DNA of 64,000 nucleotides from Xanthomarina maritima. GTDB lineage: Bacteria > Bacteroidota > Bacteroidia > Flavobacteriales > Flavobacteriaceae. The DNA lies in assembly GCF_008084905.1 (NCBI RefSeq), contig NZ_VSFC01000043.1:45652-109651 (forward strand), read 5' to 3'. The translations under genes were made by a program, and so were the position numbers. The notes under the pieces were generated by a model. That model saw only the letters and a list, made by a program, of their open reading frames with translations, searched no databases and was not told the DNA's origin. The stretch's first letter is position 1. The number at the start of each line of letters is the position of its first letter. This document shows, piece after piece, positions 51,176-62,421 of the stretch.

Positions 51176-51709
51176 TTAAACAGTTAAATCGTTTTCGGAT
51201 TGTAATTCAATGCCTTTTTTAAAAATAATGGCAATAATATAAATTACTGCTGCCATTATAATATATGCTTGACTATCTGCCCAAAATGGGGTTAAATTAT
51301 CGACCACATAGTCATGATGTTCCAAATTTTTTGCAGTTTGTCTGGCAATATAACTTATAAGTCCAATTGAAAAGGTGTAGTAACTAATTTTTGAAATCTG
51401 TTTCGAAACAAAGCTGTTGAATGGTTTCGATAAGTCGATTTTTGTAATTAAGACGATAACGACATAAAATAGCAATGCTTTTAAAATAGCAATGAATAAT
51501 ACAAAACTATACATACTGAAAAATACCCAAGTATTTCTCTCATGTATGTCGTTTAAGTCTAGTTTTTGATATAAATTAGGAACAAATTCAGGTTTAAACA
51601 AACTGAAAATAAAATTGACAATCAAGCCTCCTGCTTCAATACATAAGCCAATAAAAATGATCCAAGTAATAATTTTTAGACCAATAAATATGAAGTTATT
51701 TGTTTTCAT
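51176..51709 (-). CDS. DUF2975 membrane protein
   Basis: The 177-residue protein has four transmembrane helices (about 10-33, 60-85, 108-128 and 147-168) and the layout of DUF2975. Such genes are regularly followed by a small XRE regulator, as here with 3 bp between. The function is not established. The upstream region runs to the MiaE gene on the same strand (90-bp gap). Confidence 0.88.
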   Translation of the reverse strand: MKTNNFIFIGLKIITWIIFIGLCIEAGGLIVNFIFSLFKPEFVPNLYQKLDLNDIHERNTWVFFSMYSFVLFIAILKALLFYVVIVLITKIDLSKPFNSFVSKQISKISYYTFSIGLISYIARQTAKNLEHHDYVVDNLTPFWADSQAYIIMAAVIYIIAIIFKKGIELQSENDLTV

Positions 51710-51799
51710 CGATATTCATTTAATATTATTTAAAACAAATATCAATAAAAATTTATTGAAAAACAATAAAAAAAGATTGTTATTTAATAAATAGTTTGG

Positions 51800-52381
51800 T
51801 TAACCATGAATTGTTTCAGATTTCCCATAGCTCTGAATGACTTCTCCTTCAAAGTCAATGAGTTCTTTCCAACGCTTGTCCACATCCACATCTTGTCCAT
51901 ATTTTCTAGCAAAGCCTATAAAAAGAGTATAGTGTCCAGCTTCACTAATCATGAGATCATGATAGAATTTAGAAAGTTCAGGATCTTTAATTTTTTGAGA
52001 TAAAAGTTTAAAACGTTCACAACTTCTGGCTTCAATCATTGCAGAAAACAAGAGTCTGTCTACCATAGATTGTACTCGATTACCACCTTTATTCATGAAC
52101 TTATATAGCTCGTTGACGTAACTGTCTTTACGTTCTCTTCCTAGTTTATAACCTCTTTTTTTAATAATGTCATGAACCATTTGAAAATGTTCCAACTCTT
52201 CTTTTGCCAATTCAAGCAGGTCAGTTACTAAATCTTCATATTCAGAATTATGAGTAATGATGGTTATGGCATTTGTTGCGGCCTTTTGCTCACACCAAGC
52301 ATGATCTGTAAGTATTTCTTCAATATTCGTTTCTACAATATCAACCCAACGAGGATCTGTAGCTAATTTTAAACCAAGCAT
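51800..52381 (-). CDS. miaE: tRNA-(ms2io6A)-hydroxylase MiaE-like
   Basis: The 193-residue ferritin-like di-iron protein begins LGLKLATDPRWVDIVETNIEEIL, has WCEQKAATNAI, ELAKEELEHFQMVH, IEARSCERFKLLS and MISEAGHYTLF, giving the ExxH-type metal ligands of MiaE. It hydroxylates ms2i6A37 in tRNA. The usual substrate pathway (MiaA/MiaB) is not in the window. The start ATG at 52381 is normal, and the gene is divergent from bshC. Confidence 0.93.
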   Translation of the reverse strand: MLGLKLATDPRWVDIVETNIEEILTDHAWCEQKAATNAITIITHNSEYEDLVTDLLELAKEELEHFQMVHDIIKKRGYKLGRERKDSYVNELYKFMNKGGNRVQSMVDRLLFSAMIEARSCERFKLLSQKIKDPELSKFYHDLMISEAGHYTLFIGFARKYGQDVDVDKRWKELIDFEGEVIQSYGKSETIHG

Positions 52382-52463
52382 ATCTATAATTTTAGGTAAA
52401 GATAAGTATTCTTTTTAGCTATGAATCACATTTATTTTAAGTTATTTTTAAGACTAGAAACTG

Positions 52464-52471
52464 TATCTTTA
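52464..52471 (+). promoter_or_regulatory. -7-like element of bshC
   Basis: TATCTTTA is one base off TAnnTTTG and lies 25 nt before the bshC start. Similar TATCTTTA boxes occur before the genes at 26284 and 31942. Confidence 0.4.
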
Positions 52472-52496
52472 CTTTTTAAAACTGCAAAGCGTAACT

Positions 52497-54101
52497 ATGC
52501 CAACAGACTGTATTCCGTTTAAAGACACCAACTATTTTTCAAGTTTAATTTGCGATTATTTAGATGAAAAAGAAGCTTTAAAACCTTTCTATCATAGATT
52601 TCCTAATCTTGAAAGTTTTAAGGCGCAATTAGATGAAAAAAAAGAATCTTTCTCTGAACAGTCGCGAACGACTTTGGTTTCTAGTTTAAAAAATCAATAT
52701 CAGGACATTAATATGTCATCTGAAACGCTTCAAAATATAGAAGCTTTAAAAGATGAAAATACCTTTACCATTACAACAGGTCATCAGTTGAATTTATTTA
52801 CGGGACCTTTGTATTTTTTCTATAAAATTATTTCCACCATCAATTTGTGTAAAGACTTAAAAGCTGCTTATCCAAAACAGAATTTTGTGCCTGTGTATTG
52901 GATGGCTACGGAAGATCATGACTTTGAGGAAATTAATTTTTTCAATTTTGAAGGAAAAAAAATCCGATGGCAAAGAGACGCTTCTGGAGCTGTAGGTGAG
53001 TTAGATTTAGAAGGTTTACAGCACATAGCAGAAGTATTTGCATCTTATTTAAATACTGGTATATATGCAAACGAATTAAAGAAGTTATTCAAAGAAGCAT
53101 ATACAAAACAAGATAATCTAACCGAAGCTACCAGATATTTAGTAAACGAATTATTTTCTGAAACAGGCTTGGTCATATTAGATGGAAACGATATTGAGTT
53201 AAAACGCTTATTTATTCCTTATGTTAAAGATGAATTGCTTAATCAAACGTCCTTTAAAAAAGTTTCAGAGACAAACCTACACATTAACAAATTACCTGAA
53301 AACTATAAAATTCAAGTCAACCCAAGAGAAATTAATTTATTCTATATAACAGAGAATCTAAGAGAACGTATTGTTTATGAAGATGGTGTATTTAAAGTTC
53401 TTAAAACAGATATTGTATGGAGCAAGAGTGAGATAATACAACACCTCGACGAGGTGCCAGAACGGTTTAGTCCGAATGTTATTTTAAGACCTTTATATCA
53501 GGAAGTGGTTTTACCAAACCTCTGTTATATTGGTGGTGGTGGAGAACTGGCTTATTGGTTCCAGCTAAAATCTAATTTTGAAACACAACAAGTGCCTTTC
53601 CCTATCTTATTACTTAGAAATTCTGCTCTATTAGTTTCAAAAAAACAACAGAAGAAACTTGAAAATTTAGATCTTAACATTGCCGATTTGTTTCTAAACC
53701 AAGACGATTTAATAGAAAAATTAACAAGAAAACTGTCTGAAGTTGATATTGATTTTTCTAATCAGAAAGCATTCTTAAAAAAACAGTTTGAAGATCTATA
53801 TATTCTAGCTAAAAAAACAGATAAATCCTTTTTAGGAGCAGTTTCAGCACAAGAGAAAAAGCAAATTAAGGGTTTAGAGAATCTTGAAAAGAGATTGCTA
53901 AAAGCTCAAAAAAGAAAATTAAAAGAGATTTTAGATCGCGTTGTCTCATTACAAAACGAATTATTCCCAAATCAAAGTCTTCAAGAACGTCAGGCTAATT
54001 TTTCTGAATTTTATTTAGAATATGGAGACCAATTTATTCAGCAGTTAATGTTAAATTTGCAACCTCTTAAACAGGAGTTTTTAATATTAAATTTAGAATA
54101 A
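52497..54101 (+). CDS. bshC: Bacillithiol biosynthesis cysteine ligase BshC
   Basis: The 534-residue protein matches BshC over its length: TTGHQLNLFTGPLYFFYK, VYWMATEDHDFEEINFF, LRPLYQEVVLPNLCYIGGGGE, then a C-terminal coiled-coil region (about 430-510). It couples cysteine to glucosamine-malate to complete bacillithiol, the low-molecular-weight thiol of Bacillota and many Bacteroidota. bshA and bshB are not in the window. The PLP enzyme gene follows by 4 bp. Confidence 0.95.
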   Translation: MPTDCIPFKDTNYFSSLICDYLDEKEALKPFYHRFPNLESFKAQLDEKKESFSEQSRTTLVSSLKNQYQDINMSSETLQNIEALKDENTFTITTGHQLNLFTGPLYFFYKIISTINLCKDLKAAYPKQNFVPVYWMATEDHDFEEINFFNFEGKKIRWQRDASGAVGELDLEGLQHIAEVFASYLNTGIYANELKKLFKEAYTKQDNLTEATRYLVNELFSETGLVILDGNDIELKRLFIPYVKDELLNQTSFKKVSETNLHINKLPENYKIQVNPREINLFYITENLRERIVYEDGVFKVLKTDIVWSKSEIIQHLDEVPERFSPNVILRPLYQEVVLPNLCYIGGGGELAYWFQLKSNFETQQVPFPILLLRNSALLVSKKQQKKLENLDLNIADLFLNQDDLIEKLTRKLSEVDIDFSNQKAFLKKQFEDLYILAKKTDKSFLGAVSAQEKKQIKGLENLEKRLLKAQKRKLKEILDRVVSLQNELFPNQSLQERQANFSEFYLEYGDQFIQQLMLNLQPLKQEFLILNLE

Positions 54102-54105
54102 ATCC

Positions 54106-55476
54106 ATGCATAAAATAGATATAGACCTGATAGAAATGACCTTAGATGTCATGAAATATGCCATTGGTAGAATTTCAGCAACAGAGCATCCTATTGGTAA
54201 ACCAAAAAAGTACGAAGAACTTAAAGAACTTGTTGGAGAAACTGTAACTGAAAAAGGTGTTGGAGGAGAATATGCTTTTAATTTATGGAAAGAACATTTA
54301 GCTAAAGCCAATGTGCCTGTAGATCATCCTAGAAATTTGGCGTTTGTTCCAGCCTCTCCTACACGTGCTGCTGTGATGTTCGATTTAGTGACATCAGCTT
54401 CAAGTATTCATGGTGCTTATTGGATGGAAGGAGCTGGAGGTATTTTTTGTGAAAATGAAGCCATGACATGGATTGTCTCATTAACAGGATTGCCAGAAGG
54501 TGCTTTTGGAGTGTTCACTAGTGGAGGAACAGCAGCAAACTTATCTGCCATTGTTACTGCTAGAGAACACTGGAGGGAAGACGAAACTTATAAAAGAGAA
54601 AAGGGTCTAATCATTACCTCAATTGGAGCTCATTCTTCTATTAAAGCAATGGCTAAAGTAGCAGATGTGGATATTCTTTTAGTTGATTCTGAAGAAAAAT
54701 TAACAGGAACAGCACTTCGTGAAACTATTGATAAGTTAAACTTCCACCAACGTAAACGTCTGTTTGCCGTTGTTGCAACTGGAGGAACAACTAATGCAGG
54801 AATTATTGATGATTTAGAAGGTATTGCTGAAATATGTGAAAAAGAGAATATTTGGTTTCATGTAGATGCAGCTTATGGAGGAGGAGCTTTGGCAGCCGAT
54901 TCTGTAAGACATTTATTCAATGGAATAGAAAAAGCAGATAGTATTACCATTGATCCACATAAATGGATGTTCTCGCCTTACGATTGTGGAGCAGTTATTT
55001 ATAAAAATCCTGAGTTGGCTAAAAATGCACATTCACAACAAGGATCTTATCTGGATATTTTTAAAGACGAAGGTGCGCATGGTTTTAATCCAACTGACTA
55101 TCAAATTCAATTAACACGTCGTGTTCGTGGTTTGCCTTTATGGTTTTCTTTAGCAACACACGGAACAGATAAATATAAAGAAGCTGTAGAACGTGGTATT
55201 GAATTAGCTCAGATTGCTGGTAGAATGATTGAAGAAAACCCAAATGTGGAATTGGTAAGGGAACCAAGTTTATCTTGTGTGCTTTATAGAAGATTAGGAT
55301 GGAAGCCAGAAGATTATACACATTGGACTTACGAAAATCATAATAAAGGCTTTGCCTTAGTAACACCAACCAAATGGAAAAATGGAGATACTTACGAAAC
55401 CGTTTCTCGTTTTTGTTTTATCAATCCAGATACCACTGAAAAAGATATACAATTGATTTTAGAGTCAATGAATTAA
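54106..55476 (+). CDS. Pyridoxal-phosphate-dependent group II decarboxylase
   Basis: The 456-residue fold-type I PLP enzyme has FTSGGTAANLSAIVTAREHW for phosphate binding, HVDAAYGGG with the aspartate that pairs with the pyridine nitrogen (Asp254), and Lys286 in ITIDPHKWMF as the cofactor lysine. It belongs to the glutamate/aspartate/aromatic amino acid decarboxylase group; which acid it acts on cannot be told. It starts 4 bp after bshC and may be co-transcribed. Confidence 0.92.
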   Translation: MHKIDIDLIEMTLDVMKYAIGRISATEHPIGKPKKYEELKELVGETVTEKGVGGEYAFNLWKEHLAKANVPVDHPRNLAFVPASPTRAAVMFDLVTSASSIHGAYWMEGAGGIFCENEAMTWIVSLTGLPEGAFGVFTSGGTAANLSAIVTAREHWREDETYKREKGLIITSIGAHSSIKAMAKVADVDILLVDSEEKLTGTALRETIDKLNFHQRKRLFAVVATGGTTNAGIIDDLEGIAEICEKENIWFHVDAAYGGGALAADSVRHLFNGIEKADSITIDPHKWMFSPYDCGAVIYKNPELAKNAHSQQGSYLDIFKDEGAHGFNPTDYQIQLTRRVRGLPLWFSLATHGTDKYKEAVERGIELAQIAGRMIEENPNVELVREPSLSCVLYRRLGWKPEDYTHWTYENHNKGFALVTPTKWKNGDTYETVSRFCFINPDTTEKDIQLILESMN

Positions 55477-55521
55477 TTTTAAAAATAGGTTTACGAAACT
55501 GAAAATTAAAAAATCAATTAC

Positions 55522-55529
55522 TATTTTTG
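55522..55529 (+). promoter_or_regulatory. -7 element right at the guaA start
   Basis: TATTTTTG matches TAnnTTTG and ends only 3 nt before the guaA ATG at 55533. If used, transcription would start at or next to the start codon. Confidence 0.45.
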
Positions 55530-55532
55530 CGC

Positions 55533-57068
55533 ATGCAACACAACAACATACTTATTTTAGATTTCGGTTCGCAATACACACAGCTTATTGCACGAAGAGT
55601 GAGAGAACTCAATATTTATTGCGAGATTCATCCGTTTAATAAAATTCCAAAAAACCTAGAAGATTATAAAGCGGTTATACTTTCTGGAAGTCCTTTTTCA
55701 GTGAGGGGAGAAAATGCATTACATCCTGATTTGTCAAAAATCAGAGGTGTAAAACCTGTTTTGGCAGTTTGTTATGGAGCTCAATATTTGGCACATTTTT
55801 CTGGAGGCGAAGTGGCTCCTTCTAATACCAGAGAATATGGTCGAGCTAAACTATCATTCATAAAACCTAATGAAGCTTTCTTTAAAAATATAAATGAAGG
55901 ATCTCAGGTATGGATGAGTCATAGCGATACCATTAAGCATCTTCCTACAAACGGAGTTTTATTGGCAAGTACGCATGATGTGAAAAATGCAGCCTATAAA
56001 ATTGAAGGTGAAGAAACTTATGCTATTCAATTTCACCCTGAAGTGTATCATTCTACAGATGGGAAACAATTGTTAGAGAATTTTTTAGTTCATATTGCAA
56101 ATGTGGAACAAGACTGGACACCACAATCTTTTGTGGAAGAAACTGTTGAAGATTTACAGAATAATTTAGGAAACGATAAAGTAGTTCTTGGTCTTTCTGG
56201 TGGAGTAGATTCCTCAGTTGCTGCCATGCTACTACATAAAGCCATTGGCAAAAATCTATATTGCATTTTTGTGAATAATGGTTTGTTGAGAAAAAATGAA
56301 TTTACAGATGTCCTAGAACAATACAAAGGTATGGGGCTGAATGTTAAAGGAGTGGATGCTTCGGCACGCTTTTTGGATGCACTTGCAGGATTGAGCGATC
56401 CAGAGTTAAAAAGAAAAGCTATTGGTCGTGTGTTCATTGAAGTGTTTGACGATGAAGCTCATTTAATAGAAAATGTTAAATGGTTAGCACAAGGAACCAT
56501 TTATCCAGATGTAATTGAAAGTGTTTCAGCAACTGGTGGACCAAGTGCCACTATTAAAAGTCATCATAATGTTGGTGGATTACCAGATTATATGAAGCTT
56601 AAAATTGTAGAACCATTAAAAGCATTGTTTAAAGATGAAGTACGTCGTGTTGGTGCTTCTATGGATATGGATGCAACTTTATTAGGTCGTCATCCGTTTC
56701 CTGGACCAGGTTTAGCTATCAGGATTTTAGGAGATATTACTGCCGAGAAAGTGAGAATTTTACAGGAAGTAGATGCTGTTTTTATTAATGGCTTGAAAGA
56801 ATGGAATTTGTACGATAAAGTGTGGCAAGCAGGAGCTATGTTATTACCTGTTAATAGTGTGGGTGTTATGGGAGACGAACGTACTTACGAAAAATGCGTC
56901 GCTTTAAGAGCTGTAGAAAGTACAGATGGCATGACTGCAGATTGGGTAAATTTGCCTTATGAGTTTTTGCAAAAAACTTCAAACGATATAATAAATAAAG
57001 TAAAAGGCGTTAATAGAGTAGTGTACGACATTAGTTCAAAACCACCAGCAACCATTGAGTGGGAGTAA
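55533..57068 (+). CDS. guaA: GMP synthase (glutamine-hydrolysing)
   Basis: The 511-residue protein has a class I glutamine amidotransferase domain (about 5-190, with nucleophile Cys in [11 protein letters not shown] and His in FHPEVYHS) and an ATP pyrophosphatase domain with [11 protein letters not shown]. The C-terminal dimerisation domain contains [15 protein letters not shown]. It converts XMP to GMP. The start is the ATG at 55533; a TTG two codons upstream is inside the promoter box. It follows the PLP enzyme by 56 bp. Confidence 0.97.
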   Translation: MQHNNILILDFGSQYTQLIARRVRELNIYCEIHPFNKIPKNLEDYKAVILSGSPFSVRGENALHPDLSKIRGVKPVLAVCYGAQYLAHFSGGEVAPSNTREYGRAKLSFIKPNEAFFKNINEGSQVWMSHSDTIKHLPTNGVLLASTHDVKNAAYKIEGEETYAIQFHPEVYHSTDGKQLLENFLVHIANVEQDWTPQSFVEETVEDLQNNLGNDKVVLGLSGGVDSSVAAMLLHKAIGKNLYCIFVNNGLLRKNEFTDVLEQYKGMGLNVKGVDASARFLDALAGLSDPELKRKAIGRVFIEVFDDEAHLIENVKWLAQGTIYPDVIESVSATGGPSATIKSHHNVGGLPDYMKLKIVEPLKALFKDEVRRVGASMDMDATLLGRHPFPGPGLAIRILGDITAEKVRILQEVDAVFINGLKEWNLYDKVWQAGAMLLPVNSVGVMGDERTYEKCVALRAVESTDGMTADWVNLPYEFLQKTSNDIINKVKGVNRVVYDISSKPPATIEWE

Positions 57069-57144
57069 TATTCCTTTGAAGTAGGAGATTTATGAATATA
57101 ATTTAAATAATCTCTATAACGATTTTGAACGTATAATTAATAAT

Positions 57145-59064
57145 ATGAAGAAAATAATATACATTCTATCACTTGTTTTAATGCTTGGTTGTATTTCAAC
57201 TCAAGCACAGAATTACAAGACACATAAAGTAAAGCAGGGTGAATCTATAGAAAGCATTGCAAAATTATATCAAGTGACTCCTTACGATATTTATGGATTA
57301 AATCCAGATGCTAAAAAAGGATTAAAAACTAATTCGATATTAATAATTCCTAAATCTAAAGTAAGTAATAATGCTCCTCAAGCAGCTATAGAAAAAGAGT
57401 TAATAGGATTTAAAGAGCATAAAGTTAAACGTAAAGAAACCTTATATAGTTTATGTAAAGAGTTTGATATTACAGAAGACGAACTTAAAAAACACAACAC
57501 CTTTTTATATGCAAATAATTTAAGAAAAGGAGATGTTTTAAAAGTGCCAGTTTATAAAAAAGTATTGACAGTTTCTAAACCAGAATCTACAACTAAAAGT
57601 TATACAGTTTTACCAAAAGAAGGTAAATGGAGAATTGCTTATAAATTTGGAATTACAGTAGATGAGTTGGAAACTTTAAATCCTGGAATGAATGAGGTAC
57701 TTAAAGACGGTGAAGTTATTCTAGTGCCAAATATTACTGAAACAGAAGAAAAAACTATAGACGAAAGATATTCTTACTATCAAGTTTTACCAAAAGAAGG
57801 TTTTTATAGGTTAAAGATTAAATTAGGAGTTGAACAAGACCAATTAGAAATTTTAAATCCAGAACTAAAAGAATCTGGATTAAAAGAGGGAATGGTTTTA
57901 AAAATCCCTTTTAGTTCTTCAGTAAATGAAATAATTCAAACCGATGAAAGAACGGAATCTAATTTAACAAATCAAATTAAAGACTATAATACCAAGCATT
58001 TGGTTGTTATGTTACCATTTCAGTTAAATAAAGTGGATACAGATTCAATTCAAGATTCTAAAAGAGAATTGGTTAAAAACCCTTATTTAAACATGTCTTT
58101 AGATTTTCATTCTGGAGCATTAATGGCGTTAGATTCTCTTAAAAAATTAGGAATTTCACTAAAAGTAGATGTTTATGATACTAGAAACTTATTAAGTGAA
58201 GTGTCTCAGATTCTTAACACCAATTCATTTAATGATGTAGATGCTGTAATTGGGCCATTTATGCCTAATAATATAGAAAAAGTTGCTTCAGAATTACAAA
58301 AGTATAACATTCCTGTAATTTCACCAATTACTAAAAATGTACAGCTATCAGAGAATGTATTTCAATCTAGACCTTCTGAAGATTTGTTGTATGAAAAGAT
58401 GATACAATTTGTAAAAAATGATTCTACTATAAACCATATTCTTATAATTTCAGATTCAAAGCATACAAAAGTTAGCGACGAATTAAAACGAATGTTCAAC
58501 TTTGCTTCTTTAGTAACTTCAAGAAAAAATAAAGAAGGTAAAGATGCCTTTTATTTGTTAGACGAAGATATTTCTAGTAAGTTGAAATTAGGAAAGAATT
58601 TGGTGTTCTTAGAATCTGATAATCCAGGATTTATTTCTAATGTAACTAGTAAATTAAATTCTATGAAAAGCAAGGAAAGAAATATAATACTAGCAACTAC
58701 AAATAAAAACGATGCATTTGAAGACGATGAGGTTTCAAATTATCATTTATCTCATTTAGAATTTCATTTTCCAACCATTTCAAAATCTTATAATGAAGAC
58801 GATGGAAATACGTTTGTAAAAGCCTATGAAAAGCGATATGGAATAACACCCAATAAAATTGCTGTTCGTGGTTTCGATTTAACAATGGATGTGGTATTGC
58901 GTTTGGCAACCTCAGAAGATTTGTATTCATCTGTAACAGAAACGCCATTAACAACCTATGTAGAAAATAAATTTGCCTATAAAAAGAAATTTTTAGGAGG
59001 TTACTATAACGATACGGTTTATCTTGTTAAATATCAAGATTTAAAAATTGTTGAAGTAAATTAA
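57145..59064 (+). CDS. Secreted LysM-repeat protein with periplasmic-binding-like domain
   Basis: The 639-residue protein has a signal peptide (about 1-21) and four LysM-like repeats (about 24-70, 90-137, 146-192 and 205-252), each with Y.V.....EGxxxxxI or similar and LNP motifs. A C-terminal region (about 285-639) follows that looks like a type I periplasmic binding fold (DAVIGPFMPNNIEKVASELQ, PVISPITKN, FVKAYEKRYG). LysM binds peptidoglycan; the rest resembles LpoA or amino-acid-binding proteins. It probably attaches to the cell wall and modulates its synthesis (inference). It lies downstream of guaA and starts a run of three genes. Confidence 0.88.
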   Translation: MKKIIYILSLVLMLGCISTQAQNYKTHKVKQGESIESIAKLYQVTPYDIYGLNPDAKKGLKTNSILIIPKSKVSNNAPQAAIEKELIGFKEHKVKRKETLYSLCKEFDITEDELKKHNTFLYANNLRKGDVLKVPVYKKVLTVSKPESTTKSYTVLPKEGKWRIAYKFGITVDELETLNPGMNEVLKDGEVILVPNITETEEKTIDERYSYYQVLPKEGFYRLKIKLGVEQDQLEILNPELKESGLKEGMVLKIPFSSSVNEIIQTDERTESNLTNQIKDYNTKHLVVMLPFQLNKVDTDSIQDSKRELVKNPYLNMSLDFHSGALMALDSLKKLGISLKVDVYDTRNLLSEVSQILNTNSFNDVDAVIGPFMPNNIEKVASELQKYNIPVISPITKNVQLSENVFQSRPSEDLLYEKMIQFVKNDSTINHILIISDSKHTKVSDELKRMFNFASLVTSRKNKEGKDAFYLLDEDISSKLKLGKNLVFLESDNPGFISNVTSKLNSMKSKERNIILATTNKNDAFEDDEVSNYHLSHLEFHFPTISKSYNEDDGNTFVKAYEKRYGITPNKIAVRGFDLTMDVVLRLATSEDLYSSVTETPLTTYVENKFAYKKKFLGGYYNDTVYLVKYQDLKIVEVN

Positions 59065-59116
59065 AATATACATAACCACAGTTTATTATTAAGAATTAAA
59101 TCTTATTGTTGTTATT

Positions 59117-59668
59117 ATGTGGTTTAAAATATCATGTCTTTTTATATTTATTAGCACCTTTGGATATTCTCAAAACAACGAGCAAATTATTATTTGGCAA
59201 GATTCTATTAAATTATCTTGGAAGAACTTTAAAGACAAACCAGATCCTAATGTAGATGTCGTAGCTATAACAGCATCTGGAATTACCTTTAAATATTCCA
59301 TAAAGAAAAGAGATGATGTAATTATAGGGTTTACGACACAAGTTCAAACCATTTTTTATCCTGAAAAATCATGGTACAAACCAGAAAGAGCTAATGCTTA
59401 TATATTGTCTCACGAACAGCTACATTTCGATATTACAGAATTACATTCTAGAAAATTTAGACAACAGATAACATCTATACTTGTAACAGAAAATTTAGTT
59501 GAAAATCTAGATTTGTTACATCTTCAAATACAAAAAGATCTTAAATACATGCAGAATTTGTATGATTCAGAAACAGATAATTCTAGAATTATTGAAGCAC
59601 AAACTAAATGGCAAAAAATCATACACGATCAATTATCTAAATATTCTAACTATAAATCTTTAAATTAA
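59117..59668 (+). CDS. DUF922-type secreted putative metalloprotease
   Basis: The 183-residue protein has a signal peptide (about 1-19) and the motif SHEQLHFDITELHSRKFR. His99, Glu100 and His103 form an HExxH zinc site, with the second histidine pair in ITELH. WxDSIKLSWKNFK precedes it. DUF922 proteins are predicted zinc-dependent proteases, not proven. It follows the LysM gene by 52 bp and precedes the DUF3820 gene by 2 bp, so these are likely one transcript. Confidence 0.8.
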   Translation: MWFKISCLFIFISTFGYSQNNEQIIIWQDSIKLSWKNFKDKPDPNVDVVAITASGITFKYSIKKRDDVIIGFTTQVQTIFYPEKSWYKPERANAYILSHEQLHFDITELHSRKFRQQITSILVTENLVENLDLLHLQIQKDLKYMQNLYDSETDNSRIIEAQTKWQKIIHDQLSKYSNYKSLN

Positions 59669-59670
59669 TT

Positions 59671-59901
59671 TTGATACAACCAGATAAAGATTTTCTAATA
59701 AAATTGGCACACACCAAAATGCCATTTGGTAAATATAAAAACAGAGACCTTATTGATTTACCAGAATATTATGTGGTTTGGTATCATAACAAAGGGTTCC
59801 CAAAAGGAAAATTAGGAGAGATGCTTCAAACGGTTTACGAATTAAAGCTAAACGGATTAGAAGATTTGATTAAAAATATAAAACGCCAATTTCCTAAGTA
59901 A
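59671..59901 (+). CDS. DUF3820 family protein
   Basis: The 76-residue protein has the DUF3820 core PFGKYKNRDLIDLPEYY and WYHNKGFPKGKLGEML. The same core forms the tail of the exonuclease encoded at 42832-43608. The start is TTG at 59671, 2 bp after the DUF922 stop. A terminator stem begins inside its last codons. The function is unknown; the fusion with a nuclease suggests nucleic-acid work. Confidence 0.85.
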   Translation: MIQPDKDFLIKLAHTKMPFGKYKNRDLIDLPEYYVVWYHNKGFPKGKLGEMLQTVYELKLNGLEDLIKNIKRQFPK

Positions 59902-59917
59902 ATAAAATTGGCGTTTT
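59880..59917. terminator. Terminator embedded in the end of the DUF3820 gene
   Basis: A 13-bp perfect stem (59880-59892 with 59905-59917) begins in the last seven codons of the gene and brackets its stop codon in a 12-nt loop. Flanks are A- and T-rich, and the opposing gene ends 19 bp away. Confidence 0.85.
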
Positions 59918-59936
59918 AAAATTTTAAAAGATAAGC

Positions 59937-60518
59937 TTATTCAACTTTTTCTAATGTTATAGCCATGGCTTCAGCATAAGTTAAAATAACTACTTGTCCT
60001 ACGTGAAGCTTTTGAATTAACTCTTTATCTTTCATATGAATGGTTGTAAAACTCCCTTCAGGACCTTGAATATTTACATACATAAAAGGTAGATTTATAA
60101 CTTGAATAGTTACAACAGCTTGAACAATAGCACCTAAAACAGCTCCTGGTTTCATGTCTGCTGGAGCTTTAGCTCCTTCAGTAACAACTACAATAGGATT
60201 TTCTAGTTCTTCTTCAGTTGGTTGTCTAAATTCAGCCTTCATGTATTTGTAAAAATCAAAAGTAATGACATCTCCAACTTCAATATCGTCAAAGCGTTTT
60301 ACTTCTTCTCCAGCAGTAATAGTATGTAATTCTCCTTTTGAACCAATGATTGTAACCTCACGAGTATCTTTGTTAATGTCTGTTATGGTTCCTTGCATTT
60401 CTACAAGATCCCATACTTCTTTGTCTTCTAAAGTAGTCTCTTTGTCTTGAGAAAAACTAATTTGTGCTATAAGTAAAAACACAATTAAATAAGTCCAATT
60501 ATTTGTAATAGATTTCAT
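59937..60518 (-). CDS. Hypothetical secreted protein with two repeated beta domains
   Basis: The 193-residue protein has a signal peptide (about 1-24, ending FSQ). The mature part has two similar beta-rich halves: MQGTITDINKDTREVTI with HTITAGEEVKRFDDIEVGD, and VTIQVINLPFMYVNIQ with TTIHMKDKELIQKLHVGQ. This suggests a duplicated OB-like fold related to DUF5666-type proteins. I know no function. It is monocistronic and shares a terminator with the DUF3820 gene. Confidence 0.7.
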   Translation of the reverse strand: MKSITNNWTYLIVFLLIAQISFSQDKETTLEDKEVWDLVEMQGTITDINKDTREVTIIGSKGELHTITAGEEVKRFDDIEVGDVITFDFYKYMKAEFRQPTEEELENPIVVVTEGAKAPADMKPGAVLGAIVQAVVTIQVINLPFMYVNIQGPEGSFTTIHMKDKELIQKLHVGQVVILTYAEAMAITLEKVE

Positions 60519-60656
60519 AAATAATAGTTTTAATTTTTAAGTGAATAAGTTTCCTTCAAAATTAGATATTTATAAGTTGAAAACTGCAATTATTTAAATA
60601 AAATAATTGACAAATAAATTACTATAAACAATACCTTAATTACTGGTTTAATTTTG

Positions 60657-60664
60657 TAAATTTG
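60657..60664 (+). promoter_or_regulatory. -7 element of pyrG
   Basis: TAAATTTG matches TAnnTTTG, 20 nt before the ATG, a normal leader length. No TTG lies at the -33 position. Confidence 0.6.
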
Positions 60665-60675
60665 CCTGCGTTTAA

Positions 60676-62325
<1,650 letters not shown>

Positions 62326-62421
62326 AATTGGATTGCTTTTTGAGTTATCCAAGAGTCTCATTTAATATAGAGATATAATACAATCACAATAAATCTCTTT
62401 AGTTTAAGAGAAAATTTAAAT

